The notes under the pieces are model-generated. The model had not been told where the DNA came from and did not search any database. It was given only the letters and a program-made list of their open reading frames with translations. The position numbers were made by a program, and so were the translations under genes. This document shows, piece after piece, positions 32,285 to 42,397 of a stretch of DNA of 52,045 bases (within the stretch, counting starts at the first letter, position 1; every line of letters starts with the position of its first letter). Origin of the DNA: Methanothermococcus sp. SCGC AD-155-C09 (lineage in GTDB: Archaea; AGJL01; Methanococci; Methanococcales; Methanococcaceae); contig JAHEQB010000034.1 in assembly GCA_019561555.1 (NCBI GenBank), forward strand, positions 4,703-56,747. The letters run 5' to 3'.

Positions 32285-33223
32285 TTGAAAAGCATTGGAG
32301 TAGGTTTATTGGGCGATTTTAAAGATACTGGGAAAAACTTAGGAAAAAAGGGAACCTCATCAGATATTACATTGTATAACTATAAACAGGGGGAGGATAG
32401 TGTATTCTTTATAGAGCCCACTAAATACCCTGAAAAAATTCAATCATTGATATATACCATTAATATGATGGATTATCCCTTAGTATTTATTGAGGAGATA
32501 AAGGGGGAATTAGCAGAAACTTTGCTTCTTTTGGATATGATGGGCATAAAGGAGGGTTCATTTGTTGTAGGGGAGTATGTAGATACGGAACAATTAAAAG
32601 TAATCCTATCAAATACCTCCATGAAAAACTTTCAAATAAGGGAGAAGGATTATATTAAATTAAGGGAAGATATGCTATCATTACCTCAAGAGGTTGCTGG
32701 AAAAGTTAATAATGATTTTAAAAAGGTAATTATAGATCATTTTTTTACAGTGCGAAGTGTAGGCACTGTTATATTAGGCAGGGTAAAAAAGGGGACTTTA
32801 AGGATACATGATAATTTAAAATTATATCCCACAGAAAAGAAGGCAATGATTAGGAGCATACAAATAAATGATAAAAACTATCAGGAGGCCCCAACATTTT
32901 CAAGGGTAGGACTTGCATTAAAGGGATTGTCATCAGAGGATATAGAGAGGGGCATGATTTTATCAGATGGGGATTTAGAGGTATCTAAGGAGATTACTCT
33001 TAATATGGTATGGAATCCCTATTCCAATAGGGAAATCAAGGTTGGAGAAAATTACCAAGTAGCCATAGGATTGCAAATAGTAAGTTGCAATGTTGTGGAA
33101 AAAAATGGAGATGATATTAAATTAAAACTTATTAAACCTGTAGTATATGAAAAAGGAGAAAAGGCTATATTATTGGACGGTAGTGCTAAAATAAGGATAT
33201 TGGGAATATCAGAATTATTATAG
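32285..33223 (+). CDS. EF-Tu/SelB-like protein with degenerate G domain
   Basis: Domain-2-like 'DHFFTVRSVGTVILGRVKKGTLRIHDNLKLYPTEKKAMIRSIQIND'. N-terminus GLLGDFKDTGKN lacks a canonical GxxxxGK[ST]; no NKxD. Confidence 0.65.
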   Translation: MKSIGVGLLGDFKDTGKNLGKKGTSSDITLYNYKQGEDSVFFIEPTKYPEKIQSLIYTINMMDYPLVFIEEIKGELAETLLLLDMMGIKEGSFVVGEYVDTEQLKVILSNTSMKNFQIREKDYIKLREDMLSLPQEVAGKVNNDFKKVIIDHFFTVRSVGTVILGRVKKGTLRIHDNLKLYPTEKKAMIRSIQINDKNYQEAPTFSRVGLALKGLSSEDIERGMILSDGDLEVSKEITLNMVWNPYSNREIKVGENYQVAIGLQIVSCNVVEKNGDDIKLKLIKPVVYEKGEKAILLDGSAKIRILGISELL

Positions 33224-33240
33224 GATTATATAAGGCTATT

Positions 33241-34596
33241 TTATAATCCCTCATTAGTACTACTAATGATATTTTTTATTTCCTCAATTTTCTCTCTCAT
33301 AACCTCCTCACTATCTGCCTCTAAGTTTAACCTTAGAAGGGGCTCTGTATTTGAAGGTCTTATATTAAACCACCAATTTTCACAAAATATGGATATACCA
33401 TCTATTTCCTCAATTTTACAATTTTTATAGATTTCCTTTAATTTTTCCATTATGATTTTTTGATCCTTTACCTTAAAATTTATCTCTCCACTATGGTAGT
33501 ACTTATTATATTCCTTCCATATTTCTGAAAGGGGCTCTCCCCTATTCTCCATAGCAGATAGTATATAATTTAAGGCTATTAATGGCCCTTCAAAATAACC
33601 TATCTCCTTAAAATAAAAATGGTTTGAAAGTTCCCCTGCAAAATACCCATCTACCTCATGCATAAGTTTCTTTATAAAATAATGGCCTACTCTGGTTTTT
33701 ATGGGAACTCCCCCATACTCCTCAATAACCTCAGGAACAATTTTACTGCATCTTAAGTCATACACTATCTTTAACTTCTCTTTTTCAGTGGATTTTTCCA
33801 TTTTATTCTCCTTTAATATCTCCACAGCAATTAATGCCGTTAATATATCTCCCTGTAATACATTGCCCATTTCATCAATAATTCCTATTCTATCCCCATC
33901 TCCATCAAATATTATGCCTATATCACAGTTATTTTCCTTTACAGTCCTTATTATGTCTTCAAGACAGGATTTTTTTAAGGTATCTGGTTGATGAGCAGGG
34001 AATGAGCCATCAGGATAATCATTTATAAAAACATGATTAGGGAGCAATTGACTTAATATTTCCCTTTCTACAACTGCTGTACTACCGTTGGCAAAATCAA
34101 TAGCCACCTTTATATCGTAGGACTTGCATCTATTTAAAAAGAATTTTTTATATTCTGAGACTATATCCACAGTGAATTTATTTAAATCCAATGCCTCAAT
34201 TTCCTTTTTTTTCTCAGTGTCTATTTCATATTCTTTAAAAATTTTCTTTATCTCCTCTACTGGAGAGATTGGGATGGCCATTCTATTACACATTTTAAAT
34301 CCAGTATATTCTGGAGGATTGTGGGATGCCGTTAGAATTACCCCTAAATCATAGTTATTCCTTGTACCAAAATACATTAAAGGAGTTGATATCATGCCGG
34401 AATAGGATACCTTACCCCCAGATTCCATTATCCCATATATAAAAGGCTTTAAAAGTTCCTTGGATCCCTCCCTTACATCATTGCCAACAAGTATATTCTT
34501 ATATTTTTCTCCAAGAACCCTACCAAGGGAATAGGCAAAATTTTCATCAATTTCCCTTCTAAAAACTCCCCTAATATCATAGGCTTTAAATACCAA
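33241..34596 (-). CDS. Phosphomannomutase/phosphoglucomutase-family phosphohexomutase
   Basis: MVFKAYDIRGVFRREID; VILTASHNPPEYTGFKM; IGIIFDGDGDRIGIID; GELSNHFYF; RPSNTEPLLRLNLEA. Confidence 0.93.
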   Translation of the reverse strand: MVFKAYDIRGVFRREIDENFAYSLGRVLGEKYKNILVGNDVREGSKELLKPFIYGIMESGGKVSYSGMISTPLMYFGTRNNYDLGVILTASHNPPEYTGFKMCNRMAIPISPVEEIKKIFKEYEIDTEKKKEIEALDLNKFTVDIVSEYKKFFLNRCKSYDIKVAIDFANGSTAVVEREILSQLLPNHVFINDYPDGSFPAHQPDTLKKSCLEDIIRTVKENNCDIGIIFDGDGDRIGIIDEMGNVLQGDILTALIAVEILKENKMEKSTEKEKLKIVYDLRCSKIVPEVIEEYGGVPIKTRVGHYFIKKLMHEVDGYFAGELSNHFYFKEIGYFEGPLIALNYILSAMENRGEPLSEIWKEYNKYYHSGEINFKVKDQKIIMEKLKEIYKNCKIEEIDGISIFCENWWFNIRPSNTEPLLRLNLEADSEEVMREKIEEIKNIISSTNEGL

Positions 34597-34821
34597 TATA
34601 TCACCGATTGTAATTAATGGTTTTATAGGTTATTATTTTTAATTATTTTTTATATAAACATTTTTATTATTTTAATTATAGTTGAGCACATTATATTAAA
34701 CTTTGATCTACAAAAATAAATAATTATATGAAATTTTCATAATAAATTCTTAAGGGAGGATTACCTTTCTCCCAATGTTTAGGAACATAAGGAGAAATAA
34801 TAGGGTGCAATATTTATTATT

Positions 34822-35139
34822 TATGTCAAGAACATAATTTATTAAACTCATACCCAACATAAAAAATAAAAATAAATAAAAAAATAATTAAAAAAATTAA
34901 AAATTAAAAAAAATAACAAGAAATATAGAAAATAAAATAATCTAAATCTTATATATAATAAAAAAATTAAATACTTAAAAGATATTAAGGAAAAATAAAT
35001 ACTTAAAAAGTAGAAGTTCCATACCCTACTATCATCCTTCCTCCTACGCCCCTAAGCACTGAAAGTGCAGGGAAAAACCCCCTAAGTATAGGATTATTAT
35101 ATTATAATAAGTTGTTTAACATGTATATGTTTTACTATA
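34822..35139 (+). repeat. MITE-like intergenic element, subfamily A
   Basis: TATGTCAAGAACATAATTTATTAAACTCATA ... GCCCCTAAGCACTGAAAGTGCAGGGAAAA ... AATAAGTTGTTTAACATGTATATGTTTTACTATA; near reverse complement of 28590..28880. Confidence 0.75.
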
Positions 35140-35243
35140 ATCTTTATTTTTTTATTCCTTTAATTATTTTAATAAATAATTATTTTATTTTTATTATTTA
35201 TAATTTTAATTTATTGTATTATTTCTATTAAAAGGGATATACT

Positions 35244-36062
35244 ATGAGACTTAAATTAAATGTCCCACAATGGCACTACAGTATGCTCCTTGATAGGGAG
35301 AGAGTGGCCATATTTAAAAGAGCCATAGAAAAAACAGTTAAACCAGGACATATTGTTTATGATGTGGGCACAGGTAGTGGAATATTGGCAATGATTGCTG
35401 CCAAAATAGCAAAAAAAGTTTATGCCATAGAATTGGACCCAATAACCTATCAATATGCAATGGAAAATATAAAATTCAATAAATTTAACAATATAACACT
35501 AATAGAGGGAGATGCAATAGAATATAATATCCAGGATAATGTGGATGTGATTATTGCAGAGATGCTTGACACTGCACTTATTACTGAACCCCAGATTCCA
35601 GTAATAAATACCTTACTTAAAAAGGGAATTCTTAAGGAAAAGGGAAGGATTATTCCTGAAAAAGTTTATAACACTGCCCAGGTAGTAATATCAAGAATGA
35701 ACCATATTTACTATGATGAGGGAGTAATCTCAAAGCCCCTATCCAAGGAAATACTTTATAGCACAGTGGATTTCTATAGAATAAACAGGAAAGATGTATC
35801 CTATAACTTGGAGTTCAATTTATCCAGTATAGAGAATATAATGAATAAGGTATCCAATAAATGTGAATATTACAGTAATCTATTGGGCATAAGGTTAAAT
35901 ACCTATACTGTATTAACAGAGGACTCAATTGCAGGAAGTACTCCAATGTTAAATCCTCCCCTAATTATACCTATAACTAATCCAAGGATTGAAGATGATA
36001 TTTTAAAGGTTAAGTTATCCTATAGGATGGGAGGGGACTTGGAAAGTATTATAATCAAATAA
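35244..36062 (+). CDS. Class I SAM-dependent methyltransferase (PRMT-like)
   Basis: VYDVGTGSGILAMIAAKIAKKVYAIELDP; VDVIIAEMLDTALITEPQIPVIN. Confidence 0.75.
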   Translation: MRLKLNVPQWHYSMLLDRERVAIFKRAIEKTVKPGHIVYDVGTGSGILAMIAAKIAKKVYAIELDPITYQYAMENIKFNKFNNITLIEGDAIEYNIQDNVDVIIAEMLDTALITEPQIPVINTLLKKGILKEKGRIIPEKVYNTAQVVISRMNHIYYDEGVISKPLSKEILYSTVDFYRINRKDVSYNLEFNLSSIENIMNKVSNKCEYYSNLLGIRLNTYTVLTEDSIAGSTPMLNPPLIIPITNPRIEDDILKVKLSYRMGGDLESIIIK

Positions 36063-36093
36063 TAAGATTAAATAATATCTCCTGGTGGTTAAT

Positions 36094-37008
36094 ATTAAGA
36101 TTGGAATACTATGCTCTAAAAAAACTCCTGAAAATATGTTAATATATAGGTATCTAACAAAAAAATATGATACTTCCTTTCTAAATCCTAAGGGATTGGA
36201 TGTAAATAAAAATAATTTAAATGTTAATTTGATAATCTCAAGGATTGAGAGGGATTATTTACAAATGGGCTTTAAGGTATTGAGATACATTGAGAATAAT
36301 ACCAATATAAAGGTAATTAACTCCTCAAGATCTATTGAGATATGCCAAAATAAATACCTTACATACGAAGTATTAAAAGAATACATGCCAATATCCCATT
36401 TATTATCTCAGGAAAATTTCCAGAATATTGAATATCTAATTGAGAAAATGGGTTTAAAGTTTCCAATGGTTGTAAAGCCAGTTTATGGGGGATATGGCAA
36501 TGGCGTTTTAAAGTTGGAGAATATGAAGGATTTAAAAAAGGTATTTAAAAGACATATAAGGAATAATAATTATAACAAGAAAAAAATAAATAATAAAGAT
36601 AACAATAAAAATAATAATAATATAGATAATAAAAATAATAATCATTTAAATAATGATTTAATAATTCAAGAGTACATACCCTACAAACATGATTTAAGGG
36701 TGTTTGTTATAAATAATAAAATTGTAGGTGCCATGGAGAGGATACCTAAAAATGACTGGAGAGCAAACTGTTCCCTTGGAGCAGAGACTAAACTATTTCA
36801 TTTAAGGGGAGATATTGAGGATATGGTTTTAAAATCTGTGAAAAAAACCAATGCCGATATAGTGGGGGTAGATGTATTAATAGATGGGGACAACAACCCA
36901 CACATACTGGAGATGAACATAACTCCCCAATTTAGGGGTATTATGAAGTACTCCAATATTCCCTTAGAAATCTTAAAATTTTTAGAGTATAATGAATACA
37001 ATAATTAA
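36094..37008 (+). CDS. RimK-family ATP-grasp ligase (CofF-like) with internal Asn/Lys-rich insertion
   Basis: FPMVVKPVYGGYGNGVLKL; LIIQEYIPYKHDLRVFVINNKIVGAMER; GVDVLIDGDNNPHILEMNITPQF. Track start is GTG 36085, but GGTGG at 36084-36088 suggests initiation at ATT 36094. Confidence 0.7.
   Translation: MKIGILCSKKTPENMLIYRYLTKKYDTSFLNPKGLDVNKNNLNVNLIISRIERDYLQMGFKVLRYIENNTNIKVINSSRSIEICQNKYLTYEVLKEYMPISHLLSQENFQNIEYLIEKMGLKFPMVVKPVYGGYGNGVLKLENMKDLKKVFKRHIRNNNYNKKKINNKDNNKNNNNIDNKNNNHLNNDLIIQEYIPYKHDLRVFVINNKIVGAMERIPKNDWRANCSLGAETKLFHLRGDIEDMVLKSVKKTNADIVGVDVLIDGDNNPHILEMNITPQFRGIMKYSNIPLEILKFLEYNEYNN
36558..36665 (+). repeat. AAT/AAC-rich microsatellite-like insertion in the CofF-like ATP-grasp gene
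   Basis: Encodes RNNNYNKKKINNKDNNKNNNNIDNKNNNHLNND between KRHI and LIIQEYIP. Confidence 0.75.
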
Positions 37009-37028
37009 ATTATCCATAATGTGAGATT

Positions 37029-37673
37029 ATGATATTTATCACTGGAACAGATACTGGAGTTGGAAAAACCTATGTTTCCTCAATAATTGGGAGACATTTA
37101 AAATGCAGGGAGAATATAAATGTGGGATATCTAAAACCCATAGAATCTGGAGGTATTGAAGATACAACAACTTTAAAAGATACACTGGACTTGGAGGAGG
37201 ATCTAAATATATTAAACCCCATAAATCTAAAAAATCCCCTTTCCCCAAATATAGCCTTTGAAGTTGAGGAATATGATATAACCTTAGGGGAGATAAAGAG
37301 TAGAATAAAGGATTCCTTCAATGCATTGAGTAAAAAGTATGACTATTTAATTGTGGAAGGGGCTGGAGGAGTTGCAGTACCTATAAAGGACAATTTTTTA
37401 ATGTCGGATCTAATAAAATTCTTAGATATTCCCTCAATTGTTGTATCCAGGCCTAACTTAGGAACTATAAACCATACCCTTTTAACCATTGAACATCTGA
37501 GAAATAAGGGAATAGATGTTAAAGGGGTTATTATTAACTGTATCACTAAATTGGAGGATGTTTTATATTATGAAAAAACCTTTGAAACAATTGAAAAATA
37601 TGGAAATATTGAAATAATTGGAATTGTTAAAGATAAGGAAGATTATAAAATTAATTTTAAAAAAATACTTTAA
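37029..37673 (+). CDS. bioD: Dethiobiotin synthetase
   Basis: MIFITGTDTGVGKTYVSSIIGRHL; YDYLIVEGAGGVAVPI. Confidence 0.93.
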   Translation: MIFITGTDTGVGKTYVSSIIGRHLKCRENINVGYLKPIESGGIEDTTTLKDTLDLEEDLNILNPINLKNPLSPNIAFEVEEYDITLGEIKSRIKDSFNALSKKYDYLIVEGAGGVAVPIKDNFLMSDLIKFLDIPSIVVSRPNLGTINHTLLTIEHLRNKGIDVKGVIINCITKLEDVLYYEKTFETIEKYGNIEIIGIVKDKEDYKINFKKIL

Positions 37674-38353
37674 ATATTAAAAAAAATAAAAATAATATAA
37701 TTAAGTGCATAACACTTTGTAATTATGATTTATAGCCTAGTAATAAATATAAAATTAAAAAAATTATATTAAAAAATAATATTAAAATAATATAAAATTT
37801 ATTTTAAATAAAGAATAATAAAAAATAAAAATTAAATAATATAATCAAAAAATAAAATATATTATAAAATTTAGTTAAATAAAAAATAAATTATTTATTA
37901 TATAATTAATGAGATAAAAAAATAAAATTTTATTATATACAATAAAAAAGGATAAATATAAACACTAAAATTGCTATAAATCCATTTCTATTTTGCCTTA
38001 ATCTAAGTGTATAATGCTGCCCCATAAAAGATTATGCCTTATTCCAGTACTTAGAAGCATAAGGATGCAATAAAGGAATTTCTAATTTTTATGTATTTAT
38101 TCTTTTTAGTTATTTTAAATCTATTATTTTTTATAAATTTCTATTTTTATTTTTTTTATGTATTTATTTTTTTTAGATATTTTTAAATCTTTAGATTAAT
38201 TATTTTATTTTATTATTTTTTATTTTTTTAATATATTTTTTTATATTTTTATTAATTTTTTAAATAGAATTAAAGCTTTTTATTTAATACCAATATAACT
38301 TTTTAAGACTATAATTTAAGGGCAATAATTATGTATAAAATAATAAAAGAATA

Positions 38354-39289
38354 TTATTCTAATAATTTTAATATGCCCTCAGAGGACAATTTATCTATGG
38401 AGTAATAGGCAAATCCAAACTTTTCAGAAATCTTCTTTCCAATACCTATCTTTATATAGGAATTTACTTCAGTATCGATTAATATAACATTTATTTTGTC
38501 CTCGGCGAATTTTTCAGATACCTCGTATAACTCCCCAATATAATCATCTCCTATACCTACATTGGGCTTAAAATCACTTATAAATATTATTATGGGTACA
38601 ATATTTGGATCCCTTCTTATGGCGTTTTTAATTACTTCATAGGATTTTAAAAAGGCCTTTGATAGTGGGGTTTTTCCCCCGGTGGGAATATCCTTTAAAC
38701 TCCTTTCTGCCAAATCCACAGATGTTGTAAAGGGGAATATAAGTTCAGCCTCCTCTCCTCTAAAGGCAATCATGGCTACCCTGTTTCTCTTTTGATAGGC
38801 ATCCATCAGAATAGATAAAATTGCCCCTTTTACAGCCTCCATTCTTCTCATAACCCCCATGGAACCACTTGCATCCACAACAAAAAGTATATTTGTCATT
38901 GTCTTTCTTCCCCTTACCTTTTCCCTTAGATCCTCTTTTTTAATTAGCAACTTAATTCCTTCATTTTTGGAGTCCTTAAACCTACTTCTTTGATGAGGTG
39001 CACTGGCCTTTATTGTGGCATCCAAGGCTATGTCCCTTACCTTGCCCTTAGGTATCCTATGTCCTATATACCTTCCCCTATTACTTAAACTTTTAACATG
39101 TCTGCCCTCTGAGTATCTAAGGGTATTATCCCTAAGTTGAATTTTTAAAAGATTATGGGGGTTTATTCCCCCTTTGGCATTGAATACCTCAGAGGAGGAT
39201 CCGCTATTATTATTTTTGTTTTCTGTCTCCTGAGTAGGGCCCTCTTCCCTTTTCTCGCCTTCATTTTCATCTTCTTTCCTATCTTCCAA
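38354..39289 (-). CDS. ChlD/BchD-type VWA (MIDAS) chelatase region; likely C-terminal part of a frameshift-fused protein
   Basis: NILFVVDASGSMGVMRRMEAVKGAILSIL (MIDAS). Putative TTG start has no convincing ribosome-binding site; its frame is -1 relative to the upstream AAA+ ORF. Confidence 0.8.
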   Translation of the reverse strand: MEDRKEDENEGEKREEGPTQETENKNNNSGSSSEVFNAKGGINPHNLLKIQLRDNTLRYSEGRHVKSLSNRGRYIGHRIPKGKVRDIALDATIKASAPHQRSRFKDSKNEGIKLLIKKEDLREKVRGRKTMTNILFVVDASGSMGVMRRMEAVKGAILSILMDAYQKRNRVAMIAFRGEEAELIFPFTTSVDLAERSLKDIPTGGKTPLSKAFLKSYEVIKNAIRRDPNIVPIIIFISDFKPNVGIGDDYIGELYEVSEKFAEDKINVILIDTEVNSYIKIGIGKKISEKFGFAYYSIDKLSSEGILKLLE

Positions 39290-39327
39290 ATCCTTTTGAG
39301 GTTCTGGGGTGTTATTATTATTGTTCT

Positions 39328-40452
39328 CTATATCTTCACTTGGTTTTTTTTTAAGTTATCATTATTATTCTCATTATTATTTTTATCATTATTCTTATTA
39401 TTTTTATCCTCTTCACTGTCCTTTGAGTCCCTATTGTCTTTGTATTCCTCTGTTATTTCATTTATTTTTTTACGATCTAATTGAGGAGGTTCAAAGGGCT
39501 TTCTTCTTATTCTATGAGGTAGTGCTAAATCACAGGCCTCTTTAATGTCATCAAGGGTTACATAGGTTCTTCCGTTAAATGCCGATATTGTTTTTGCCGT
39601 TCTCGCCACTGTTATATCAGCCCTATTTGTAGGAATGTTTAATTCAATACAGATCCTTGAAATCAACTCCAATAGCTCCTCTTCAATTACTACGTCCTTT
39701 AAAATCTCCCGACCATTTTCTATTTTTTCCCTTAATTTATTCTGCTCCTCCTCAAATTTCTTATAAAATCCTTCAGGATCCCTATTGAACTCTTCAACTC
39801 TCTTAATTACCTCTACCCTATCTTTTACATTATTCAATCCCTCCACATCAACCATTAAACCAAATCTATCCAATATCTGGGGCCTAAGTTCCCCCTCCTC
39901 AGGGTTCATAGTCCCTACTAATATAAACTTAGAGGGATGCCTTATTTTAATACCTTCCCTCTCTATTATGTTCCAACCCATTGCTGCAACATCTAAAAGT
40001 ATATCCACTATATAATCATCCAATAGATTTACCTCATCTATATAGAGTATATTGCCGTTGGCCTCAGCAAGTATTCCTGGTTCCAATGCCTTAATTCCCT
40101 CTTTTATGGCCTTCTCTATATCCAAGGTACCTATTACCCTATCCTCTGTACTACCTATTGGTAAATCTATGACCCTCATCTTACTTTTAACAGTTTTTAA
40201 ACCCTCCTTTTTAGCATTCTCTCTACATATATCACATAGATCCCCCTCGATATTACAGTTAAATGGACAATTTTCAACAACCTCTATTTCAGGTAGGAGA
40301 TCTGCTAAGGCCCTAACTGCTGTGGATTTTGCCGTTCCCTTATCCCCTCTTATTAAAACTCCCCCAATCTTTGGATTAATTGCATTTAAAATTAGGGCCT
40401 TTTTCATTTTTTCCTGTCCAACTATTGCAGTAAATGGAAACACTCTATCCAT
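39328..40452 (-). CDS. ChlI/BchI-type AAA+ chelatase subunit
   Basis: [91 protein letters not shown]. Confidence 0.9.
   Translation of the reverse strand: MDRVFPFTAIVGQEKMKKALILNAINPKIGGVLIRGDKGTAKSTAVRALADLLPEIEVVENCPFNCNIEGDLCDICRENAKKEGLKTVKSKMRVIDLPIGSTEDRVIGTLDIEKAIKEGIKALEPGILAEANGNILYIDEVNLLDDYIVDILLDVAAMGWNIIEREGIKIRHPSKFILVGTMNPEEGELRPQILDRFGLMVDVEGLNNVKDRVEVIKRVEEFNRDPEGFYKKFEEEQNKLREKIENGREILKDVVIEEELLELISRICIELNIPTNRADITVARTAKTISAFNGRTYVTLDDIKEACDLALPHRIRRKPFEPPQLDRKKINEITEEYKDNRDSKDSEEDKNNKNNDKNNNENNNDNLKKNQVKI
39343..39349 (-). promoter_or_regulatory. Candidate -1 ribosomal frameshift slippery heptamer A_AAA_AAC inside an A9 run
   Basis: Minus strand TTA AAA AAA AAC CAA GTG AAG ATA TAG. 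A -1 shift gives CCA AGT GAA GAT ATA GAG AAC..., in frame with the VWA ORF. Total span 2099 nt +1 = 700 codons. Confidence 0.65.
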
Positions 40453-40662
40453 ATTATCACTTTATTTTATAATATTTAATTTTATTTTTTATTATTTCGG
40501 TATTAAATCTTTTTAAGTTTTGTTATTAAATTATTTAATTATAGTACTTGAATAAATCAGAATATTTATAGATTATTATTATATTAATATAATTTTTTAA
40601 GGTATTTATAGAATTAAAATAATAAAAATTAAATATTACTTTTTATAATATTATGTGAAACT

Positions 40663-41139
40663 ATGACAAACATTACAATAGATATAAAAAATATCTCATG
40701 GACCTGTAGAACATGTGGAAAATGTTGTGATCCTCCTACAGTGACAAAAAAGGACATTGGGAATATATGTGGATATTTAAAAATTCCCTTTAATCAGTTT
40801 GTAAATAAATATTTAAGTTATTTTAATGGAACCATTGGAGAGTTAAAGGGGATTAAAGGTAGGTGTATATTTTTAAAGGGCAATAGATGTTCCATATATT
40901 CAGTAAGGCCCTTAATTTGTAGATTACGTCCCTACTCCATACAGAGGTTAAAGGATGAATTAGTATTAACCTATGATGGATGGTTTCTAAATAATTGCTC
41001 AGGAATATTTATTGGAGATCTACCTGTTGAGGAAAAATATTTAAATTATGGATTACTTGTGGCAAAGTACTTAGGTGTTGAAGAGAGAACCCCTGATAGC
41101 ATTTTTAAACATGTAATTGATAGGTTTAAGGGAAAATAA
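40663..41139 (+). CDS. YkgJ-like CxxCxxCC cysteine-cluster protein
   Basis: WTCRTCGKCCDPPTVTKKDI; GRCIFLKGNRCSIYSVRPLICRLRPYS. Confidence 0.85.
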   Translation: MTNITIDIKNISWTCRTCGKCCDPPTVTKKDIGNICGYLKIPFNQFVNKYLSYFNGTIGELKGIKGRCIFLKGNRCSIYSVRPLICRLRPYSIQRLKDELVLTYDGWFLNNCSGIFIGDLPVEEKYLNYGLLVAKYLGVEERTPDSIFKHVIDRFKGK

Positions 41140-41186
41140 TAATATATAATAAATAATATTTAAAATAATAAATTTAAAATAAATAA

Positions 41187-41249
41187 CACACCTATGATGA
41201 AAAAGTTTTGCTGAATAATTTATGTTGATCCGTATGAGCTCTGAGGTGT
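41187..41249 (+). ncRNA. C/D-box guide sRNA
   Basis: Terminal stem ACACCT/AGGTGT; C box ATGATGA (41194-41200), D' CTGA (41211-41214), C' ATGTTGA (41222-41228), D CTGA (41241-41244). Guide spacings of 10 and 12 nt are in the typical archaeal range. Confidence 0.8.
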
Positions 41250-41399
41250 TTTATAATCTAAAAAAATTATTTATAGTATCATACAATAACCCCCCTTATC
41301 TTATTAAAAAATATAATAAAAAATTATAATAATGTAAAAATAGAGCATGTCTAATATTAACAAAATCTATTAAAAAAAAATAATAAAAAAATAAAATAA

Positions 41400-41600
41400 T
41401 CTAAATCATAAGATAACAAGAAAAAAATAAATATTTAAAGAGATAAAGAAAAATAAATACTTAGCCATACTATTTAACGAAATAAAGGAAAGTAAATGCC
41501 TAAAAAGTAGTAGTAATTCCTACCTCTATCCTCCCTCTTCCTAAATTTCTAAACACTGAAAGTGCAGAGGAAGCCCATTAAGTAACACACTCTGCAAAAA
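41400..41600 (+). repeat. Subfamily A element, partial
   Basis: TCTAAATCATAAGATAACAAG ... AAATGCCTAAAAAGTAG ... TTTCTAAACACTGAAAGTGCAGAGGAAGCCC. Confidence 0.55.
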
Positions 41601-41831
41601 TAAAAAAATAATAATTATATTAAAATAAAAATAGAATTGGGAATTAATGGATATATAAAAAATAATAAGATTTTAGAAGGAATAAATATATAAAAATTAG
41701 AGCTCTCGGGAATTATTGTATTTTTTTCTTTTATTGATATCCCATATTTAATATTGTTTTATAATGAAATTATATTTTTTATACTTTTTTCTATACTCAT
41801 TTATATTAAACAAGACTTATGGTGAAGATTT

Positions 41832-42395
41832 ATGGATATAGGTATATTGGGCATTCAAGGAGATATTGATGAGCATGAAAAAATGGTTAGGAGAATAGGC
41901 CACAATCCTATAAGAGTTAGAACTGTTGAGGATTTATCAAAGGTGGAAGCCTTAATTATACCTGGTGGCGAGAGTACAACAATGGGAAAACTTATGGAGA
42001 AGTATGGATTTATGGAAGCCCTGAGAAATTTAAATATACCTATATTGGGAACCTGCGCAGGAATGGTGTTGCTATCAAAGGGAACTGAAAAAAAGCAACC
42101 TCTTTTAAAATTAATGAATATAACCATTAAGAGAAATGCCTACGGTAGCCAGAGGGAGAGTTTTGAGAAGGAAATATATCTCGATGGAGAAAAAATTAAC
42201 GGTGTATTTATAAGAGCCCCTGTTGTTGATAGGATTTTAAGTGATAATGTAGAGATCATTGCAAAGGAGGGCAATAATATAGTGGGCGTAAAGGAAGGCA
42301 GGTATATGGCAATAGCCTTCCATCCAGAGTTATCAGATGAAGGCCATAGGGTCTATAAATATTTTATAAATAAAGTTATGGGTTGTAAATATTGA
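41832..42395 (+). CDS. pdxT: Pyridoxal 5'-phosphate synthase glutaminase subunit
   Basis: [53 protein letters not shown]. Confidence 0.95.
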   Translation: MDIGILGIQGDIDEHEKMVRRIGHNPIRVRTVEDLSKVEALIIPGGESTTMGKLMEKYGFMEALRNLNIPILGTCAGMVLLSKGTEKKQPLLKLMNITIKRNAYGSQRESFEKEIYLDGEKINGVFIRAPVVDRILSDNVEIIAKEGNNIVGVKEGRYMAIAFHPELSDEGHRVYKYFINKVMGCKY

Positions 42396-42397
42396 AA

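Noticed and set aside
39155-39545. Plus-strand ORFs of 109 and 78 aa opposite the chelatase genes
   Set aside because: Phe/Tyr/Ser-rich antisense translations of the Asn/Lys-rich linker; an artefact of low complexity.
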